A stretch of DNA of 53,739 nucleotides. It comes from Acidobacteriota bacterium (GTDB lineage: Bacteria > Acidobacteriota > Vicinamibacteria > Marinacidobacterales > SMYC01). The notes beneath the pieces were generated by a model. That model worked only from the letters and a program-made list of their open reading frames with translations. It was not told where the DNA came from and did no database searches. The position numbers were made by a program, and so were the translations under genes. The stretch is from contig SMYC01000151.1 in assembly GCA_004356105.1 (NCBI GenBank), positions 1 through 53,739 on the forward strand, written 5' to 3'. Shown here one piece after another: positions 36,693 through 46,217 of the stretch (its first letter is position 1; each line of letters opens with the position of its first letter).

Positions 36693-37574
36693 ATGCGTTC
36701 CGGATTCATCTCCATCGTCGGCCGGCCGAACGTCGGAAAGTCCACGCTCTTGAACCGGCTCGTCGGCCAAAAGGTCGCGATCGTCACCGCCAAACCCCAG
36801 ACAACGCGGAATCGAATCCTCGCAGTCGCGAATCGGCCCGACGCGCAAATGGTTTTTTACGATACGCCCGGCATTCACAAAGGGCGATACGCGATGGATC
36901 GGATGATGCTGCAGGCGGCTCTGTCGAGTCTGAAGCGAGTGGACATCATTTTGCTGATGATCGATGTCGGCAAGAGGTTTGGGAGCAGAGACGAGCACGT
37001 GATGAAGCTCATTAATGAGGTCCACGTGCCTGTGATTCTAGGCATCAACAAGATCGATTCGAGCAAGAAGCATGACATCCTTCCCGTGATCGATGCCTAT
37101 CGGCACAAGCACGATTTTGCCGATATCGTGCCTTTCTCCGCGCTGACGGGCGATAACGTCGATCGTCTCGAATCCGTGCTCAAGAGCTACCTCCCAGAGG
37201 GTGAAGTTCTCTATCCGGAAGAAACGCTCACCGATCGCCCGGAGCGCTTCTTCATCTCCGAGATGGTGCGGGAAAAAATCATGGAGCTCACGCGTCAAGA
37301 AGTGCCGCACTCGACGGCCGTTCTCATCGACTCCTGGGAGGATGGTGACGAGCTCACCCGCATCGAGGCTTCCGTTCTCGTCGAGCGTGATTCACAGAGA
37401 GTGATCCTTCTCGGCCGCGGGGGCTCCATGATGAAGAAAATCGGAACCGCGGCTCGTAAAGATGCAGAAGCTTTTCTTGGGACGAAAGTCTATCTCGGCC
37501 TCCACGTCAAAGTGCGCGGCGACTGGCGCGAGAATAGGCAGCTCCTGACCGAGCTCGGCATCGACTCGCGCTGA
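36693..37574 (+). CDS. era: GTPase Era
   Basis: A 293-residue essential GTPase for 30S subunit assembly. The G domain has G1 GRPNVGKS (10-17), G2 TTRNRI, G3 DTPG and G4 NKID. A C-terminal KH domain (about 200-285; FISEMVREKIM ... LLGRGGSMMKKIG) binds the 3' end of 16S rRNA. The ATG at 36693 gives the family N-terminus (SGFISIVGRPNVGKST). It is 22 bases after the CNNM gene and ends the cluster. Confidence 0.96.
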   Translation: MRSGFISIVGRPNVGKSTLLNRLVGQKVAIVTAKPQTTRNRILAVANRPDAQMVFYDTPGIHKGRYAMDRMMLQAALSSLKRVDIILLMIDVGKRFGSRDEHVMKLINEVHVPVILGINKIDSSKKHDILPVIDAYRHKHDFADIVPFSALTGDNVDRLESVLKSYLPEGEVLYPEETLTDRPERFFISEMVREKIMELTRQEVPHSTAVLIDSWEDGDELTRIEASVLVERDSQRVILLGRGGSMMKKIGTAARKDAEAFLGTKVYLGLHVKVRGDWRENRQLLTELGIDSR

Positions 37575-37581
37575 GTCGTTT
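37562..37581 (+). terminator. Weak terminator-like hairpin at the end of era
   Basis: CGACTC and GAGTCG (6 bp) pair around GCGCT, overlapping the era stop codon, and are followed by TTT. The stem is short and the T-run weak, so this is tentative. Confidence 0.3.
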
Positions 37582-37696
37582 CCCCCACGATCCCGCGTGT
37601 GGAAAAACTGTGATCAAGATCATGTTGATCCGTCGCTCACCGTTCGATACAGTGTTCCTCCCCTCAAGAATCGTGCGGTTCGAAGGAGCAGGCGTT

Positions 37697-40600
37697 ATGA
37701 CGGAGCGGCTTGGGAGTTCTTTCTCGAATAGGTCTGGGCGAGGGCTTCAGGCTCTTCTTACTTCCGTGCTCTTGTTAGCGTTGGGCGCGGCGGCGAGCGC
37801 GCAGGGGCCTCGCGAGCGACGTGACTACGACCGGCGGACGCGGCTGACGTTATCGGCGCGGCCCGGGGCCGATCAGATGGATGCTTTGGCCGCGCTGCGC
37901 GACGAGCTCGGAGGCTCGCTCCTCGATTCGATAGACGCCATGTCCGGAGTGACCCGAGGCCTTTACAATCCTGTCGGGAAGCTCACGCCGCCGAACGCGG
38001 GCGAGCCACTCGACATCGCAATGCGCTTCGCGCGTGAGAACGCGACGCTTTTGGGTCTCGAACTGTCCGATTTGGACGAGATCGAGGTGTGCGACGTCGT
38101 GCGCTCGGGTTTCTCGGGCGCAGCCCACGTCTATCTCTGTCAGAAACACCAGGGGCTCGAGGTGTTCAATGCTCAGCTTCATGTGAACGTGAGCGGCGAC
38201 GGCTCGGTCCTGAGCGTGAACAATAGTTTTGTGCCCGGCTTGGCGTCCGAGCCGAGAGAGAAAGCGGCGAGTATCGGAGCCGAAGACGCCTGTATGGCGG
38301 TGGCGAATCATCTCGGGATTCGCAGGATTGGACGAAGAATCCGTCTCGCCGATCTGTCGACGGAGCCGATCGTGCCCAAGCTCATTTGGGTGCCCGAAGG
38401 CAGGAACGTAAGGCTCGCGTGGCGGTTTCAGCTCCACACGCCGGACGGCCAACATGTCTACGACGTGACGGTCGACGCGGAGGCTGGTCCGGATCCCGAC
38501 GACTCGGGCCGTGTCATCACGCGTTTCGACCGCGTGTCCCCGGGACTCTACGAAGTGTACGGCATGCCCGTCGAGTCGCCGAGCCACGCCGCGGTTGTGT
38601 CCCCCGCCGACGGCCGTGACATCGTTGTCAATCCTGAAGACAGCGTGGCCTCGCCGCTCGGCTGGCACGACGATGGAACGCAGTCCTATCAGATCATGCG
38701 CGGCAACAATGTCCACGCTTACGACGACCGCGACGCGAATGACGAACCGCCGGCCGCGCAGCCGGATTGCGGCCCCGGCCTCGAATGCTCGTTCCCGCTC
38801 GACTTGACCACCGATCCGAGCACCTATAAATCGGCGGCGGTCGCGAACCTCTTCTATTGGTCCAACATCGTCCACGACGTGCAATATCGCTACGGTTTCG
38901 ACGAAGCCGCGGGAAACTTCCAGTTCGACAATTTCGGACTCGGCGGTCTAGGTGGAGATGCGGTGCGGGCGGAAGCCCAAGATGGAAGCGGCATCGACAA
39001 CGCCAACTTCACCGCGACCCCGGATGGCACGCCTCCCAAAATCCAAATGTTCCTTTGGGATTTGACCTTTCCCCTTCGCGACGGAGACTTCGACGCTGGG
39101 ATCATCGTGCACGAATACGGCCACGGCATCTCCACCCGGCTCGTGGGCGGGCCTTCGACGATCAGTTGTCTCTCGAACCTGCAGCAGCCGGGCGAAGGGC
39201 TGAGCGACTTTTGGGCGCTCGTCTATACGGCCCGTCCGGAAGATGCGGGTTCCGATCCGAGGGGGATCGGCACCTATGTTCTCGGCTCTCCTCCGGGCGG
39301 TCTCGGTATTCGCACGCAGGCTTATAGCACCGACGTAAGCGTCAACACGCACACCTACGCAACCATCCAAGGCATGGCGGTCCCGCACGGAGTCGGTGAA
39401 GTTTGGGCGCAGGCGGCTTGGGAGGCTTATTGGACGCTGGTCCACTTGCACGGCTTCGACGCCAATCTCTACGACGCGATGGGGGGCGCCGGCAATCAGC
39501 GAATGATGCTCTACGTCAACGAAGGCCTGAAGAACACGGCCTGCTCGCCGACCTTCACCGACGTGCGCGACGGCATCATTCAGGCCGCCATCGACAATTA
39601 TGGCGGTGAAGATGTCTGCTTTCTATGGGAGGCGTTCGCCGGCTTTGGCCTCGGTGCGGATGCTGTCAGCGGCGGGCCGTTCAGCACCTTCGCCATTAAC
39701 GGTTTTGAAGTTCCCTCTTCTTGTCTAGCCGGACCGCGGGTGGTCTCTCCGATCTCGGGGAGCGTGCTGACTGGCAGCACGGTGACCTTCGATTGGACTC
39801 CGGACCAGGACGTGGTCGACGAATGGGAGCTCGATATCGGATCGAGCCGAGGCGCATCCGACATCTACGCGAGCGGTTCTCTTCCCGGAGGGACCCTGTC
39901 GGCGATGGTTGCCACGTTGCCCGTCGACGCCCGGCCTGTCTTCGCCCGTCTCAACTATCTCGTTGGAACGGAATGGGGCTTTCGCGACGCGCTCTATACC
40001 GCCGATCTCGCGACGCCCGAAATCGTCGACCCCGTCCCTGGCTCCGTGCTCGATGCATCGATGGTGACTTTTACATGGGACGACTTCGGCCTGCCCGTCG
40101 AGAACTGGAGCCTCGATATCGGTTCGGCTCCCGCGTCCGGAGACTTCTACGCAAGCGGTACGTTGACGAGCGACGTTTTGACCGCGGACGTCACCGGGCT
40201 CCCGACCGACGGCCGGACGATTTACGCACGCCTTCAATATTTCTTCGACGGTAATTGGAAGTTCGTCGACGCGAGCTATGTCACGGCCGACATCGTTCCG
40301 ACACTCACGACCCCCACGCCCGGCTCGACGCTTTCTGGCTCGAATGTCACGTTTGCGTGGGACACAAACGGCTCTCTCGTCGACGATTGGGTGCTCTATG
40401 TCGGTTCGTCGCCCGGCTCGAGCGACGTCTTCAATAGCGGCCCTCTAGGACCCGATCGATCATCGATCGACGTCACGGACCTTCCCACGAACGGCGCGCC
40501 CATTTATGTGCGGCTCCGCTATGCCTTTCGGTTCGCGTGGAGCTCGATCGACTACGTCTATACGGCTTCTGACCTCGCGCCCGAGATTCTGAGCCCTGTT

Positions 40601-42838
40601 CCTGGGAGCGTGCTTTCCGGGGCCTCGGTTCCGTTCAGCTGGACGTCCCACGGCGCAGCGGTAACCGCGTGGATACTGGAGATCGGTAGCGCGCCTGGAA
40701 GCAGCAATTATTTCTACAGCGGCACGCTCGCGGGCAACGTGGTCTCCGCTACGGCGACCGGCATCCCCACGGATAGCCGCGCGATCTATATGCGTCTTCG
40801 CTACCAGATTGGCAGTAGCTGGGTCTCCCTCTACGAGGAATATATTGCGGCTGACCTGGTTCCTCTTCTCCTGACTCCGGCGCCCGGGACCGTTCTTTCA
40901 AGCACGGATGTTTCCTTTACGTGGACGGCAAACGGTTCTTCGGTGTCGAACTGGACGCTCGGGATTGGCAGCGCGCCCGGCGTGAGCAATTACTATTACA
41001 GCGGTACCCTTGCCGGAAGCGTCCAATCCGTCTTCGCAACAGGTCTTCCCATGAACAGCAGTACGCTGCACGTGCGGCTGCGTTATCTCTCGAATGCGGT
41101 CTGGCGCACGCTCGATTACGTTCATACCTCCGCGGCGCCCCCGCCCACGATGACGGTTCCTCTGCCGGGGACGACGCTCTCGGACACCACCGTGTCCTTT
41201 GGCTGGGCCGATAACGGCTCCGTGGTCACCGACTGGGAGCTAGACGTCGGGAGCACCCTCGGTGCGGCCGATATCTTTGACGGCGGCCTCTTGCCCGCCG
41301 CGACGCGCATGTTGGATGTGAGCAGTCTACCGACGGACGGAAGGCAGCTTTCAGTGCGCCTCAAGTTCCGCATCAGCGGCGTGTGGTCCTTTGCCGATTT
41401 TGTCTACACGGCAGACCTCAGGGAACCCGCCATGACGATCCCTGAGCCCGGCTCCGTCCTTCCGGGCCCGGACGTTGCCTTTCAGTGGTCGACCCATGGG
41501 GCCTTGGTGACGGGTTGGCGACTGCTCGTCGGGAACACGACCGGCTCCGGCGATCTAAACGATAGCGGCCCGCTTCCGGCGACGACGCTCAACCGAAACG
41601 TTTCTGACCTCCCGACGGACGGGCGCGACATCCATGTGCGGCTCGAATATATCGAGGGCGGGGCATCACTCTTCAAAGACTACCTCTACACGGCGGGTGT
41701 GGGTGTCCCAGAGATCAAAAGCCCGGCGCCCGGCTCGGCGTTCTCGAGCTCGGATGTGACGTTCTCTTGGACGTCGAACGACGCGCCCGTCACGATTTGG
41801 GTCCTTTATGTCGGGACGAGCCCGGGATCGAGTAATATTTATTACAGCGGTTCGCTCACCGCCGACGTGCTCACGGCGGAGATCACCGGTCTACCCACCG
41901 ATAGCCGCACGATCTATGCGCGCCTGCGCTATCTGCTCAATGGCGCCTGGCAGAGCGCCGATTTTCAATATACGGCAGCCGACCTCGTGCCGCAGGTCCA
42001 AGCCCCGTCGCCCGGCTCGGTGCTAGCGGGCTCGACGGCCGCTTTCTCGTGGACATCAAACGGCGCGCCGGTCACCCGCTGGATTCTCTACGTCGGAACT
42101 CGGCCCGGCTCGAGCAATGTCTATTACAGCGGTACGCTCTCGAGCAGTGTGACGACAGCGACCGTGACGAGGATTCCGACGGATAGCTCAACGATATATG
42201 TGCGCCTCCGCTACATCGTGAACGGTGCGTGGCGGTACACGGATTACGAGTATACCGCTGCCGATCTTTCGCCTTCGCTGCTCACGCCGATTCCCGGATC
42301 CGTCTTGACAGGCGCGAGCGCAACCTTCTCCTGGACGGATGGTGGAGCCGCGGTCACTCGATGGATTCTCTACGTCGGCACCAGCCTTGGCTCGAGCAAT
42401 CTCCACTACAGCGGCTCGCTCTCGAGCACCGTCACGACCGCGACCGTCACCGGCCTTCCCACCGACAGCCGGACGATCTACGTGCGGCTCCGATACATCC
42501 TGAACGGGTATTGGAAGCACACGGACTATCAGTACACGGCCGCCGACCTCGTGCCGGAGCTCGTGGCTCCCACCCCCGGCGCGACCCTAGCCGGCGCCAA
42601 TCAGAATTTCACATGGACATCGAACGGGGCCGCTGTTAGCAAATGGATCCTCTATGTAGGCACCAGCGTTGGCTCGAGTAACTTGTTCTATAGCGGCTAT
42701 CTCGTGAGCGGCGTGCTCTCCGCCGACCTGTCCGGCCTACCGACCGACGGACGCGCGATCTATGTGCGCTTGCGCTATCTCGCGAACGGCGCTTGGAAAT
42801 CGCTCGACTACCAATACACGGCCGCGTCCGCGCCGTAA
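37697..42838 (+). CDS. Secreted M36 (fungalysin-type) metallopeptidase with eleven C-terminal repeats
   Basis: A 1713-residue exported protein starting at ATG 37697 (AAGGAG 10 bases upstream; signal peptide ending AAASAQ near 36). Residues about 60-250 form an FTP-type propeptide. The peptidase domain (about 330-675) holds the zinc site HEYGH at 472-476, with the third ligand likely Glu500 (GEGLSDFW), as in M36. From residue 680 to the last codon there are exactly eleven tandem domains of 94 residues each, with the pattern 'P...P.PGS.L....V.F.W ... W.L.VG...G ... LPTD.R.IY.RLRY ... W...Y.YTAADL'. Copies 8-11 are most alike; 6 and 7 are the most diverged. The repeats are beta-rich and probably extend or attach the enzyme outside the cell. 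It may need autocatalytic removal of the propeptide, inferred from the family. Confidence 0.93.
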   Translation: MTERLGSSFSNRSGRGLQALLTSVLLLALGAAASAQGPRERRDYDRRTRLTLSARPGADQMDALAALRDELGGSLLDSIDAMSGVTRGLYNPVGKLTPPNAGEPLDIAMRFARENATLLGLELSDLDEIEVCDVVRSGFSGAAHVYLCQKHQGLEVFNAQLHVNVSGDGSVLSVNNSFVPGLASEPREKAASIGAEDACMAVANHLGIRRIGRRIRLADLSTEPIVPKLIWVPEGRNVRLAWRFQLHTPDGQHVYDVTVDAEAGPDPDDSGRVITRFDRVSPGLYEVYGMPVESPSHAAVVSPADGRDIVVNPEDSVASPLGWHDDGTQSYQIMRGNNVHAYDDRDANDEPPAAQPDCGPGLECSFPLDLTTDPSTYKSAAVANLFYWSNIVHDVQYRYGFDEAAGNFQFDNFGLGGLGGDAVRAEAQDGSGIDNANFTATPDGTPPKIQMFLWDLTFPLRDGDFDAGIIVHEYGHGISTRLVGGPSTISCLSNLQQPGEGLSDFWALVYTARPEDAGSDPRGIGTYVLGSPPGGLGIRTQAYSTDVSVNTHTYATIQGMAVPHGVGEVWAQAAWEAYWTLVHLHGFDANLYDAMGGAGNQRMMLYVNEGLKNTACSPTFTDVRDGIIQAAIDNYGGEDVCFLWEAFAGFGLGADAVSGGPFSTFAINGFEVPSSCLAGPRVVSPISGSVLTGSTVTFDWTPDQDVVDEWELDIGSSRGASDIYASGSLPGGTLSAMVATLPVDARPVFARLNYLVGTEWGFRDALYTADLATPEIVDPVPGSVLDASMVTFTWDDFGLPVENWSLDIGSAPASGDFYASGTLTSDVLTADVTGLPTDGRTIYARLQYFFDGNWKFVDASYVTADIVPTLTTPTPGSTLSGSNVTFAWDTNGSLVDDWVLYVGSSPGSSDVFNSGPLGPDRSSIDVTDLPTNGAPIYVRLRYAFRFAWSSIDYVYTASDLAPEILSPVPGSVLSGASVPFSWTSHGAAVTAWILEIGSAPGSSNYFYSGTLAGNVVSATATGIPTDSRAIYMRLRYQIGSSWVSLYEEYIAADLVPLLLTPAPGTVLSSTDVSFTWTANGSSVSNWTLGIGSAPGVSNYYYSGTLAGSVQSVFATGLPMNSSTLHVRLRYLSNAVWRTLDYVHTSAAPPPTMTVPLPGTTLSDTTVSFGWADNGSVVTDWELDVGSTLGAADIFDGGLLPAATRMLDVSSLPTDGRQLSVRLKFRISGVWSFADFVYTADLREPAMTIPEPGSVLPGPDVAFQWSTHGALVTGWRLLVGNTTGSGDLNDSGPLPATTLNRNVSDLPTDGRDIHVRLEYIEGGASLFKDYLYTAGVGVPEIKSPAPGSAFSSSDVTFSWTSNDAPVTIWVLYVGTSPGSSNIYYSGSLTADVLTAEITGLPTDSRTIYARLRYLLNGAWQSADFQYTAADLVPQVQAPSPGSVLAGSTAAFSWTSNGAPVTRWILYVGTRPGSSNVYYSGTLSSSVTTATVTRIPTDSSTIYVRLRYIVNGAWRYTDYEYTAADLSPSLLTPIPGSVLTGASATFSWTDGGAAVTRWILYVGTSLGSSNLHYSGSLSSTVTTATVTGLPTDSRTIYVRLRYILNGYWKHTDYQYTAADLVPELVAPTPGATLAGANQNFTWTSNGAAVSKWILYVGTSVGSSNLFYSGYLVSGVLSADLSGLPTDGRAIYVRLRYLANGAWKSLDYQYTAASAP
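39734..42835 (+). repeat. Eleven tandem 282-bp coding repeats
   Basis: The stretch is 3102 bases, exactly 11 x 282, ending at the last sense codon. Each unit encodes 94 residues, beginning with Pro and containing PGS, VGT/VGS, LPTD and RLRY landmarks at fixed positions. No insertion or deletion is seen between copies at protein level, although sequences have diverged strongly in the first seven. Confidence 0.95.
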
Positions 42839-42848
42839 ACGCCGTTTT

Positions 42849-42953
42849 AAAAGCTAGGGGGATGTGGGGATAGGAGGAGATGAGGGGATGTGTCTTGTGA
42901 GTCTTGTTTTTCTATCCCCCCCTCTCTTCCATCCCCACATCCCCTATGCTTTT
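42849..42953. repeat. Long imperfect inverted repeat, copy B
   Basis: The left arm 42849-42890 (AAAAGCTAGGGGGATGTGGG and onward) pairs with the right arm 42911-42953 (ending CATCCCCTATGCTTTT) over about 40 positions with few mismatches. The core AGGGGATGTGGGGATAGG is shared with copy A at 31325-31400. Here AAAAGC is at the outer ends. It starts 10 bases after the M36 stop. Confidence 0.65.
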
Positions 42954-43066
42954 AGCAACTTCTTCTAGAAGCGCTGAGCGGCGCCTCGAGGATATCCAAG
43001 CCGCGATCGAGTAGGTGTGCGGGGCTGAGTGGTTTGTCGCCGACTCTTGGGAGTCGGGGGTCTCAT

Positions 43067-43078
43067 GAAGCATGCTTC
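43067..43078. repeat. 12-bp perfect palindrome upstream of mgtE
   Basis: GAAGCATGCTTC is self-complementary, a size and symmetry suited to a dimeric regulator. It lies 156 bases before the mgtE ATG. No regulator can be named. Confidence 0.3.
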
Positions 43079-43233
43079 CGGAAAAGCAGTTTGACGCTGC
43101 GATGGTGGCACCGAGATCCCACTAAATTCAAGAAAATACACTAGTAAAGGGTTCAAAAGAGGTTGGTGCGCCTTCTTCTCTTGTGTTAATCTAGTTCCGA
43201 CGATGCCTGAATCGATTCCGATAGGTAGCCAAG

Positions 43234-44595
43234 ATGCCGTTGACCCGGACGCCTGCACTTGCCCAAACCGTGCGCAAGCTCGCGGCCCGGGGTGCGTTTT
43301 TCAACGCCTACAAGATTCTAAGCCGTCTTCATCCTTCTGATATTGCCGGTATTCTCGGCGACCTCTCCGAACCTCTCCGCCGCGACACGTTCGAACCGCT
43401 CTACAAGCGTGATTTGACGCTCGCGAGCGAGGCGCTCTCCGAGCTCGGCCCCGAGCGCGGGGCACCCATCCTGTCGGCGATGTCGTCTCAGGAGATCTCC
43501 GCGTTCCTCCAGGAGCTCGACCCAGACGATGCCGCCGATTTCGTCGCGGATCTGCCCCCGGAGCTTCAAGAAGAAATTCTCGGCGCGATGCGCGAGAAGG
43601 AAGCCGCGGAGGTCGAGGATCTTCTGCAATATCCCGAACAGACGGCGGGCCGCATCATGAGCCCGAAAGTGTTCTCGCTCGAAGAGGACACCACGGTCGC
43701 GGACGCCATAAAGCGTCTTCAAGATGCCGGAGACGACTTGGAGATGGTCTTCTACATCTATGTCGTGGACGAGCACGGCAATCTCGTGGGAGTCTTGTCG
43801 CTGCGGCAACTTCTTTTGAAGCGGCCCGAGACACCGCTCAGCGAGATCATGGAGGCGAGCGTCATCCGGGTCACCACCGATACCGATCAAGAGGAAGTCT
43901 CGCAGCTCGTCGCGTCCTACAACCTTCTCGCCATCCCGGTCGTGGATGAACAAAACAAGCTCGTCGGCGTCATCACCGTCGACGATGTCATCGACGTCAT
44001 CAAGGAAGAGGCGACCGAAGACATGTATCGGCTTGCGGGACTCGATACGGAAGAGAGAATCTTTACTCCACCGCGCACCTCGTTCCAAAAGCGCGTCCCC
44101 TGGCTCATGGTAAATCTCGTCACGGCGTTTCTTGCCGCGGCGGTGGTCGCCCAATACGAATCCCTCATCGCTCAGTTCGCGGTGCTCGCGGTTTTCATGC
44201 CGATCGTGCCTCTTCTCGCCGGCAATGCGGGAAACCAGACGCTGACGGTGATGGTGCGCGGGATCGCACTTGGCGAGCTCTCGTGGGCGAATAGCCGGAA
44301 GGCTCTGGTTAAAGAGGTCTTGGTGGGCCTCGCGAACGGGGTCGTCATGGGGATCCTCGTCGGGTTCGTCGCTTATCTGTGGAAAGGCGAGCCGATCATG
44401 GGCGCATTGTTGGCTCTCGCGATGTTCGGGACGCTTTTCGTGGCCGCGGTCATGGGAACGTTGGTCCCGCTTTTTCTCCGCTGGCTCAAGATCGATCCGG
44501 CGCTTGCCTCCTCCGTATTCGTGACGACCGCTACCGACGTGACGGGGTTTCTGCTCTTCCTCGGGCTAGGGTCCTTCGTCCTTACGCGGTTCTAG
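43234..44595 (+). CDS. mgtE: Magnesium transporter MgtE
   Basis: A 453-residue Mg2+ channel. The N domain (about 30-130, superhelical; LDPDDAADFVADLP), a CBS pair (133-255) acting as the Mg2+ sensor, a plug helix, and five membrane helices (285-453). Pore-lining segments PLLAGNAGNQT and TTATDVTGF (the conserved Asp) are present. It is the second Mg2+/divalent-related gene after the CNNM protein. It is followed after 9 bases by recO. Confidence 0.96.
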   Translation: MPLTRTPALAQTVRKLAARGAFFNAYKILSRLHPSDIAGILGDLSEPLRRDTFEPLYKRDLTLASEALSELGPERGAPILSAMSSQEISAFLQELDPDDAADFVADLPPELQEEILGAMREKEAAEVEDLLQYPEQTAGRIMSPKVFSLEEDTTVADAIKRLQDAGDDLEMVFYIYVVDEHGNLVGVLSLRQLLLKRPETPLSEIMEASVIRVTTDTDQEEVSQLVASYNLLAIPVVDEQNKLVGVITVDDVIDVIKEEATEDMYRLAGLDTEERIFTPPRTSFQKRVPWLMVNLVTAFLAAAVVAQYESLIAQFAVLAVFMPIVPLLAGNAGNQTLTVMVRGIALGELSWANSRKALVKEVLVGLANGVVMGILVGFVAYLWKGEPIMGALLALAMFGTLFVAAVMGTLVPLFLRWLKIDPALASSVFVTTATDVTGFLLFLGLGSFVLTRF

Positions 44596-44604
44596 CCCAG
44601 CCAC

Positions 44605-45360
44605 ATGCCTGTTCGGCGGGCACTAGCGACCGTCCTCAGAACCTACAAAGTCGGTGAGGCTGACAAGATCGTCGTTTTCTTCACGCTTCCTTATGGAAAG
44701 CTGCGTGGCATGGCTCGCGGGGCGAGGCGCATGCGCTCGCGCTTCGGAGGCAGTCTCGAGATCGGCACCGAAGTCGAGCTCACCTTCTTCGAGAAGGAGA
44801 GCCGCGAGCTCGTTAGCGTAGATCGCTGTGATATAGTTCGCTCCAGGTTTTCGGAATTGGGAGAGCCCATTCTCGCGTCGACGCTTGGCTACGTGACGGA
44901 TCTCGTCGACCAATTCGCGCTCGAGCGCGAGGCCAACAGACACCTCTATCGATTGTTGCGAGCGACCATTGAAGCTCTCGACGTCGATGCGAGTCCCGAG
45001 ACGAAAGCGCGTTATTTCGAGGCTTGGCTCTTGCGGCTCGTCGGGTTCTATCCGAGACGGAAGACTTGCCCCTCCTGCGGCCGGGCGCTTACGGATGAGG
45101 GGGCGCGTTATCTGCTCACGGAGCAGCGTCTCGAGTGCCAGCGCTGTCTGGATTCAGGTATCTTGTTGTCACCGAAAGCGCTCCAATATCTGGAAGTGAT
45201 GTGGAAGACGGCGCCCAAAGCGATGGCGCCGCCGGAGACGGAAGATGTGCTTCGCGAGCTGGGCTCGTTTCACTACCGTCTCATGCAGGAACAGCTGGAG
45301 AAGGATTTGAAGTCACATCAAGTATTCGAGGCATTGCTGCGATTCGAGAAGGGACGATGA
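44605..45360 (+). CDS. recO: DNA repair protein RecO
   Basis: A 251-residue recombination mediator that helps load RecA at SSB-coated gaps. The N-terminal OB fold is followed by a helical domain with a complete zinc site, Cys155-x2-Cys158 (CPSCGRAL) and Cys178-x2-Cys181 (CQRC). The stop overlaps the glyQ ATG (ATGA). Confidence 0.94.
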   Translation: MPVRRALATVLRTYKVGEADKIVVFFTLPYGKLRGMARGARRMRSRFGGSLEIGTEVELTFFEKESRELVSVDRCDIVRSRFSELGEPILASTLGYVTDLVDQFALEREANRHLYRLLRATIEALDVDASPETKARYFEAWLLRLVGFYPRRKTCPSCGRALTDEGARYLLTEQRLECQRCLDSGILLSPKALQYLEVMWKTAPKAMAPPETEDVLRELGSFHYRLMQEQLEKDLKSHQVFEALLRFEKGR

Positions 45361-46217
45361 CACTTCAAGAGCTCATCTTCACCCTCACGAAGTTCTGGTC
45401 GGATCGAGGCGTTTTGGTCCAACAACCTTATGACGTCGAGATGGGAGCAGGGACGATGCACCCCGAGACGTTTTTGCGCGTCCTGGGTCCGGATCCCTGG
45501 AAAGTGGTCTTCGTGCAACCGTCCCGTCGTCCTGCCGACGGCCGTTATGGAGACAACCCAAACCGGCTTTACAAACATCTCCAGCTTCAGCTCATCCTGA
45601 AGCCGCCGCCGCACGACATTCAGGACCTCTATTTGAAAAGCCTCTCGGCCTGTGGGGTCGACCCGAAGGTGCACGATATCCGCTTCGAGGAGGACAACTG
45701 GGAGTCTCCAACTTTGGGCGCCTGGGGTATCGGCTGGCAAGTGTTGCTCGATGGACTCGAGATATCGCAGTTCACCTATTTTCAGCAAGCGGGCGGCATC
45801 TTGCTCTCGCCCATCACGGGCGAGATCACTTACGGGCTCGAGCGGCTCGACATGTATCTGCAGAATGTCGATGATGTCTACGATCTCGAATGGGCGCCCG
45901 GTATTTTGTACCGCGACGTCCGCCATCGCGACGAAGTCGAAGGCTCCCGGTTCCATTTCGACGCGGCGAATGTCGAGATGACGCGCCGCCACTTCGAGGA
46001 GCTTCACGCGGAGAGCGGAAGGTTGCTCGAGGAAGGACTCGTGCTTCCTGCTTACGAGCACTGTCTGAAGTGCTCGCACTTATTCAATACGCTCGATGCG
46101 CGTGGCGCCATATCCGTTAACGAGCGTATGGCGATGATCTTGAAAGTGCGCGGGCTGGCCTGTGCGGTCGCCAACGCCTATGTCGGCGTGGCCGAAGAGC
46201 CGTCGGCGTCATCATGA
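45357..46217 (+). CDS. glyQ: Glycyl-tRNA synthetase alpha subunit
   Basis: A 286-residue catalytic subunit of the alpha2beta2-type bacterial enzyme. Family hallmarks: [13 protein letters not shown] at the start, [32 protein letters not shown], and [10 protein letters not shown] with [15 protein letters not shown] 45357 overlaps recO; the longer frame upstream is recO in another phase. It overlaps glyS by ATGA. Confidence 0.97.
   Translation: MTLQELIFTLTKFWSDRGVLVQQPYDVEMGAGTMHPETFLRVLGPDPWKVVFVQPSRRPADGRYGDNPNRLYKHLQLQLILKPPPHDIQDLYLKSLSACGVDPKVHDIRFEEDNWESPTLGAWGIGWQVLLDGLEISQFTYFQQAGGILLSPITGEITYGLERLDMYLQNVDDVYDLEWAPGILYRDVRHRDEVEGSRFHFDAANVEMTRRHFEELHAESGRLLEEGLVLPAYEHCLKCSHLFNTLDARGAISVNERMAMILKVRGLACAVANAYVGVAEEPSASS

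Larger units (their letters stand above)
42839..43233. other. Intergenic region between the M36 gene and mgtE
   Basis: A 395-base gap. It contains inverted repeat copy B (42849-42953), then a CGACTC/GAGTCG hairpin (about 43041-43056), then the 12-base palindrome GAAGCATGCTTC (43067-43078), and an AT-richer stretch (43120-43200) that should carry the mgtE promoter. I could not fold a convincing M-box Mg2+ riboswitch here by eye. Confidence 0.5.

Noticed and set aside
37609-37624. TGTGA-N6-TCATG, a possible CRP/FNR-type site before the M36 gene
   Set aside because: Only one half-site is good, no regulator is known from the window, and such matches occur by chance.
39734-42835. CRISPR-like or non-coding tandem array
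   Set aside because: The 282-bp periodicity is in frame, encodes a diverged protein domain, and ends exactly at the stop codon.
42839-43233. M-box Mg2+ riboswitch before mgtE
   Set aside because: I could not identify the conserved M-box helices or core by eye; the region is better explained by the inverted repeat and short palindromes.
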